10,046 nucleotides of DNA from Verrucomicrobiales bacterium (GTDB lineage: Bacteria; Verrucomicrobiota; Verrucomicrobiia; Verrucomicrobiales; DEV007), in contig SLGN01000195.1 of the NCBI GenBank assembly GCA_007123695.1, forward strand, positions 1-10,046, written 5' to 3'. The notes beneath the pieces were generated by a model that had not been told where the DNA came from, ran no database searches, and saw nothing but the letters and a program-made list of their open reading frames with translations. Numbering within the stretch: position 1 is the first letter of the stretch; every line of letters starts with the position of its first letter. The position numbers were made by a program, and so were the translations under genes. Below are positions 6,855 to 10,046 of this stretch, piece by piece.

Positions 6855-6866
6855 TCTTATTTAAGA
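6855..6866. promoter_or_regulatory. AT-rich palindrome just upstream of the IclR-type gene, possible autoregulatory operator
   Basis: TCTTATTTAAGA is a 12-base palindrome (5-base arms TCTTA/TAAGA around TT), 20 bases before the ATG at 6887, in the only AT-rich part of this gap. IclR proteins usually bind short palindromes overlapping their own promoter. A -10-like TATTTA overlaps it, but no matching -35 is convincing. Confidence 0.35.
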
Positions 6867-6886
6867 GTATCCTCTCCTATACGAAG

Positions 6887-7690
6887 ATGAAGTCGCCAGC
6901 CACCCGGCCTGCCCCGCAACTCGGGGTCGATGAAATGCCCTCCCCGACGGGCGCGAAGACGCTAGCCCTGCTCGACTTGCTCTCGCGCCACGGGGCCGGA
7001 CTCACCGTGGCCGAGGCGACGCGGCGCAGCGGGTTCACCCAGAATCTCGTCTTCCGCCTGCTCAAGACCCTCGTGGCGATGGGCTACGCGACGCAGCGGG
7101 ACGACAGCAAGGCCTACGTCCTGACCAACCGGCTCCTCGATCTGACGGGGCCGCGGCAGGGGGATCGCAGCCTTGCGCTTTGCGCCCACGAGGCCCTGCG
7201 GCGTCTTCGCGATGAGACCGGCGAGACCGTGCAACTGCTGATCGAGGCGGACGGAAAGGGGCTCGTGCTGGAGCAGTTCCGCGGCAGCCACGCCCTCCAG
7301 GTTTGCGGCGAGGTGGGCATGCGCATCCCGCTCTATTCCTGCGCGCCGGGCAAGGCGATCCTTGCGGCTTGGGGCGAGGAAAAGCGGGCCGAATGGTTCC
7401 GGGGGCGGGGGAGACGGCTCAAGCGGTTTACCGAGACGACCCTGTCGCGCCGCGAGGATCTGCTGGCGGAGCTGGAGTCGGCGAGGCGGCTCGGCTACGC
7501 CGTGGACCGTGCCGAGGGGATCGAGGGAATTCACTGCGTCGCTGCCGCCGTCCACGACGACTACCGCCAGCCCATCGGGGCGATCACGGTGATGGCCCCG
7601 GTCCACCGGATGCCGGAGGAGGCGTTTTCGCAGCTTGCCGAGCGGTGTCGCGAGGCGGCGGAGCAGACCGAGAGGAAGCTGAGGGGATGA
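6887..7690 (+). CDS. IclR-family transcriptional regulator
   Basis: 267 aa, typical for the family. Residues about 23-80 form the winged helix-turn-helix: AKTLALLDLLSRHG, then LTVAEATRRSGFTQNLVFRLLKTL as the HTH, then a wing (MGYATQRDDSKAYVLT). The C-terminal effector domain (about 95-265) carries the family signatures IPLYSCAPGKAIL (APGK at 153-156), a GYAVDRAEGIEGIHCVAAAV segment (C217) and PIGAITVMAP. Such regulators bind small organic acids, aromatics or sugars and control a neighbouring catabolic operon; the ligand and targets here are not readable. An internal ATG at 6935 (M17) is an alternative start that would remove a proline-rich leader. Upstream palindromes suggest autoregulation. 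Its TGA overlaps another ATG (7687), but nothing recognisable follows in that frame for over 400 bases. Confidence 0.92.
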   Translation: MKSPATRPAPQLGVDEMPSPTGAKTLALLDLLSRHGAGLTVAEATRRSGFTQNLVFRLLKTLVAMGYATQRDDSKAYVLTNRLLDLTGPRQGDRSLALCAHEALRRLRDETGETVQLLIEADGKGLVLEQFRGSHALQVCGEVGMRIPLYSCAPGKAILAAWGEEKRAEWFRGRGRRLKRFTETTLSRREDLLAELESARRLGYAVDRAEGIEGIHCVAAAVHDDYRQPIGAITVMAPVHRMPEEAFSQLAERCREAAEQTERKLRG

Positions 7691-7748
7691 AGAAGGGAAT
7701 GAGGACGGAAGCTTGCCCACGGCTCGAAGAAGGCGAGCGCGGGAGCCC

Positions 7749-7775
7749 TGTAGCATGGGCTCCCAGCCCATGCCT
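7749..7775 (-). repeat. REP-like hairpin repeat, copy 1 (leftward)
   Basis: GCATGGGCT (7753-7761) and AGCCCATGC (7765-7773) are perfect 9-base arms around CCC. Read on the minus strand this unit matches copy 2 (7890-7916) at all but a few positions, including the flank CCCATGCTAC. It lies 60 bases after the regulator's stop, so it could also serve as a transcript-end hairpin, although no T run follows. Confidence 0.75.
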
Positions 7776-7889
7776 TCGAAGGGGCGGACGCCGAATTGCC
7801 TATTTCCGCTGGAATCTCACTCGACCAGCAGGAGTTTCAGTCGGGAGGGGGCGCGAGGCCGCCTTCACAAATCCGGCGATCGGCGAGGA

Positions 7890-7916
7890 TGCATGGGCTG
7901 GAATCCCATGCTACGG
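7890..7916 (+). repeat. REP-like hairpin repeat, copy 2 (rightward)
   Basis: GCATGGG (7891-7897) and CCCATGC (7905-7911) are perfect arms around a 7-base loop, followed by TACGG. It is an inverted copy of the unit at 7749-7775; loop changes have shortened the stem from 9 to 7 pairs. The 114 bases between the two copies contain no gene I can recognise. Confidence 0.75.
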
Positions 7917-7925
7917 CAGAGCTGG

Positions 7926-7953
7926 GTTGCGCAAGCCCCTGCTATGGCGCAAC
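7926..7953 (+). repeat. Degenerate third REP-like unit with its own stem
   Basis: GTTGCGC (7926-7932) and GCGCAAC (7947-7953) are perfect 7-base arms around a 14-base loop. The inner string CCCCTGCTATGGC resembles CCCATGCTACGGC of copy 2, so it looks like a diverged family member. The stop codon of the leftward PIN remnant lies in this unit (7942-7944). Confidence 0.5.
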
Positions 7954-8103
7954 GATTTTCAGGTGCGGGGCGATCAGTTGGAAATCAGACAGGTTTCTGG
8001 TGATGATTCCCTGGAACCGCATCGCGAAGGCGGCGATCAAGACGTCAGCGATGGGACGCTTCGCGAGTTGAGTCCTGCGGCGCCTATCGACCACCCACGC
8101 CAT
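7942..8103 (-). pseudogene. Remnant of a VapC-type PIN-domain toxin (C-terminal part only)
   Basis: On the minus strand ATG 8103-8101 opens a 53-codon frame ending in TAG at 7944-7942. Its protein contains RPIADVLIAAFAM, QGIITRN and LSDFQLIAP, the pattern D-x-L-I-A-A...G-x-x-x-x-T-R-N-x-x-D-F that closes PIN-domain ribonucleases; the Asp of IAD would be a metal-binding residue. Full VapC proteins are about 130 aa, so the N-terminal two acidic ligands are missing and no antitoxin gene is adjacent. AAGGAG (8109-8114) sits 5 bases before the ATG, a stronger ribosome site than any other gene here shows; it may be fortuitous or hint at foreign origin. Most likely a dead fragment, possibly still translated as a short peptide. 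Upstream on its strand lies the cytochrome gene, which probably replaced its 5' part. Confidence 0.6.
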
Positions 8104-10046
8104 TCAATCTCCTTCCTCCTCTGCTCAATAACAACCTTTCTTCTCGCCTCCGCGCTCTTCGCGGCGAGCGCCTATTCCCTACCCGCCGCGCCGACCTCGG
8201 GCCAGATCGAGTTCTTCGAGTCCCGCATCCGCCCCATCCTCGCGCAGGAATGCTACGAATGCCATTCCGAGGCGACCAAGGCGAAAGGCGGGCTGCTGCT
8301 CGACTCGCGTCCGGGATGGGAAAGGGGAGGGGAGTCCGGACCGCTCCTCGAGCCCGGCAACCCGGCCGCGAGCCTGCTCTATCAGGCCATCGCCCACGAG
8401 CACGCCGAGCTGACGATGCCGAAAAACGGCGCCAGGCTCGACGAGCGTGTCCTCGGCGACTTCCGCGAATGGATCGCGATGGGCGCGCCCGACCCCCGCG
8501 ATGCCGCGCCCTCGCCCGACGAGGTCGCCAAGGACACCGACTGGACGGCTGTCTCGGCGCGAAGGGCGCAATGGTGGAGCTTCCAGCCCATCGCCAACCC
8601 GCCCCTCCCCGAGGTCCCCGGCGTCGGGCATCCCATCGACCGCTTCATCCGCGCCCGTCTCGCCGAGGAGGGCCTCGCACCCTCGCCACCCGCCGATCCC
8701 CGCGCTCTCGTTCGGCGGCTTTCTTTCAATCTGGTCGGTCTGCCGCCGGAAGAATCTGAAGTTTCAGATTTCGAATCTCAAGTGGATCGCCTCCTCGCCT
8801 CGCCCGCCTTCGGCGAAAAATGGGCGCGCCATTGGATGGACTGGACCCGCTACGCCGACACCCACGGCAGCGAGGGCGACCCGGCCATCCCCCACGCCTG
8901 GCGCTACCGCGACTACCTCATCCGCGCGCTGAACGCCGGCGTGCCGCTCGATCGGCTCGTCCTCGAGCATTTCGCCGGCGACCTCCTCGGCGACCCGCGC
9001 CTCGATCCCGAGGGCAAAATCAACGAGAGCGCCCTCGGCCTCGGGCACCTGCGCATGGTCTTCCACGGCTTTTCCCCGACCGACGCGCTGGAGGAGCGGG
9101 TGCGCTTCACCGACGACCAGATCCACGCGGCGACGCAGGCCTTCCTCGGGCTGACTGTCTCCTGCGCGCGCTGCCACGACCACAAGTTCGACGCGATCAG
9201 CCAGGCCGACTACTACGCCCTCTACGGCATCTTCACCGCCGCCCTGCCCGCGACGGTCGCGGTCGACGCGCCGGGGGTGCTGGAGGCCCATCGGGAAGAA
9301 ATCGCCGCGCTCAAGGCCCGCATCCGCGAGGGGCTCGCGGCGCATTGGCTCGCGGGGCTGCCCAAGGATGCGACTGGATGGGAGGCCCTCGCCAAGGCGA
9401 CGCGGGGCGGGCTCGGCGCCGCTCCCGATTTGCTGCGCGACCTCGCCGGGAGCAAGGACCGGCCCGAGGCCCTTAGCCAGGTCTGGAACGAGGCGGCCAA
9501 GCGGCTCGGCGAGGCCGTGGCGGCGGAGCGCCGTTTCCGCGAGGCCGCCGCGCGTCGATGGGACCTCGGCGATCCCGTCCAGCTTGCCGAATGGAGCCGC
9601 TACGGCGAGGGCCTCGCCGAGGGGGCTCCGGCCGCGCCCGGAGATTTCACGATCGGCCCCGAAGGGCCCGTCGTCGCACGCGTTCTGCCCTCGGGGGCCT
9701 ACTCGCATTTGCTCTCGACGCGGCACCGCGCCGTCCTCGCCTCGGCCCCCTTCGAACTCGACGGGGAATACGAGCTGCACCTGTGCGTTGCTGGCGACAA
9801 CAGCTCGGCCCGCTACGCCGTGCAGCACTACCCGCGCAGCGGCACGATCTACCCCGTGACGAACCTCGATGGAGGCCGCTGGCGCTGGGTCCGGCACGAC
9901 CTCGCCTACTGGCAGGGCGACCGGCTCCATCTCGAACTCGCCACTGCCGGCGACGCCCCCATTCTCGTGAAGGACGGGGACCGCTCCTGGTTCGGACTGC
10001 GCGAGGCCCTTCTCGTTCCCAAGGGAACAGCCGCTCCGCCCGACGG
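8068..10046 (+). CDS. Secreted PSCyt1/DUF1549 (PSD1-type) cytochrome c family protein, 3' end beyond window
   Basis: At least 659 codons, still open at the edge. The start is uncertain: no ATG lies near the signal peptide (SFLLCSITTFLLASALFAASAYS, residues about 15-37), so I used TTG 8068; the frame is open back to ATG 7687, but that stretch holds repeats and the PIN remnant. Residues 48-150 are PSCyt1: FFESRIRPILAQECYECH with haem-binding C62-x-x-C65-H66, and LTMPKNGARL as probable Met ligand. Residues about 170-405 are PSCyt2/DUF1549: WWSFQPI, DRFIRARL, RRLSFNLVGLPP, DRLLASPAFGEKWARHWMDWTRYADT and SCARCHDHKFD with a second C366-x-x-C369-H. A helical stretch (about 408-500) follows, then a beta-rich segment (about 530-650) resembling a carbohydrate-binding jelly roll. 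DUF1553 should lie beyond the edge. In planctomycetes and verrucomicrobia such proteins accompany DUF1501 or sulfatase genes and are thought to act in surface polysaccharide breakdown. Confidence 0.85.
   Translation, partial: MSPAAPIDHPRHSISFLLCSITTFLLASALFAASAYSLPAAPTSGQIEFFESRIRPILAQECYECHSEATKAKGGLLLDSRPGWERGGESGPLLEPGNPAASLLYQAIAHEHAELTMPKNGARLDERVLGDFREWIAMGAPDPRDAAPSPDEVAKDTDWTAVSARRAQWWSFQPIANPPLPEVPGVGHPIDRFIRARLAEEGLAPSPPADPRALVRRLSFNLVGLPPEESEVSDFESQVDRLLASPAFGEKWARHWMDWTRYADTHGSEGDPAIPHAWRYRDYLIRALNAGVPLDRLVLEHFAGDLLGDPRLDPEGKINESALGLGHLRMVFHGFSPTDALEERVRFTDDQIHAATQAFLGLTVSCARCHDHKFDAISQADYYALYGIFTAALPATVAVDAPGVLEAHREEIAALKARIREGLAAHWLAGLPKDATGWEALAKATRGGLGAAPDLLRDLAGSKDRPEALSQVWNEAAKRLGEAVAAERRFREAAARRWDLGDPVQLAEWSRYGEGLAEGAPAAPGDFTIGPEGPVVARVLPSGAYSHLLSTRHRAVLASAPFELDGEYELHLCVAGDNSSARYAVQHYPRSGTIYPVTNLDGGRWRWVRHDLAYWQGDRLHLELATAGDAPILVKDGDRSWFGLREALLVPKGTAAPPD
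8753..8770. repeat. AT-rich perfect palindrome inside the cytochrome gene
   Basis: AATCTGAA (8753-8760) and TTCAGATT (8763-8770) flank GT, followed by a partly repeated TCGAATCTCAAG. The tract 8751-8783 is conspicuously AT-rich within a GC-rich coding region. It encodes ESEVSDFESQV in the linker before the DRLLASP motif, where the family varies in length, and the frame is preserved. Confidence 0.6.

Noticed and set aside
5215..6864. 549-codon rightward frame over the receiver-kinase hybrid
   Set aside because: Arg-rich out-of-frame translation of a gene with a complete receiver domain in the correct frame.
7776..7889. Short leftward frame ending in a KLLLVE-like tail between the two repeats
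   Set aside because: No start, no continuing homology and frames broken by stops; too little to call a gene remnant.
8764..9930. 388-codon leftward frame opposite the large cytochrome gene
   Set aside because: The plus strand carries two CxxCH motifs and DUF1549 signatures over the same interval; the leftward product shows no domain.

Overview
The window is GC-rich bacterial DNA. It most likely comes from the Planctomycetes-Verrucomicrobia-Chlamydiae group, and I favour a verrucomicrobium. The reasons are two secreted proteins with planctomycete-type cytochrome c domains (CxxCH motifs): one fused to an SHD1-like tail, the other carrying the PSCyt1-PSCyt2 (DUF1549) arrangement. Shine-Dalgarno sites are weak or absent before most genes. 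All of this is read from sequence without database searches.

Layout. Positions 1-40 may hold the first codons of a leftward, Tat-exported protein. From 206 rightward there is a protein that reads as an archaeo-eukaryotic-type primase: a PriS-like catalytic half followed by a PriL-like half with four cysteines. It overlaps by an ATGA a xylose-isomerase-like TIM-barrel enzyme (1633-2475). A near-consensus promoter with a palindrome at its start point (2533-2576) then precedes a PhnA/YjdM-type zinc-ribbon protein (2615-3016) and a secreted one-haem protein with an SHD1-like tail (3037-3633).

An AT-rich island (3784-3854) drives a two-gene signalling operon: a six-TM sensor histidine kinase (3855-5393), then, coupled by ATGA, a receiver-plus-kinase hybrid (5390-6652) whose kinase motifs are degenerate. 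Neither carries a DNA-binding output. Next is an IclR-family regulator (6887-7690) preceded by two short palindromes.

The gap 7691-8067 is not ordinary spacer. It holds two inverted copies of a REP-like hairpin, a degenerate third copy, and a leftward remnant of a VapC/PIN toxin with the best ribosome site in the window. The last gene (about 8068 to beyond the right edge) is a large secreted PSCyt1/DUF1549 cytochrome of the kind usually paired with DUF1501 proteins; its start codon is uncertain.

The most interesting items are the fused PriS-PriL-like primase in a bacterial chromosome, the output-less two-component pair with a probable pseudokinase, and the repeat-plus-toxin-remnant spacer. 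There are no RNA genes, CRISPR arrays or complete mobile elements that I can see.
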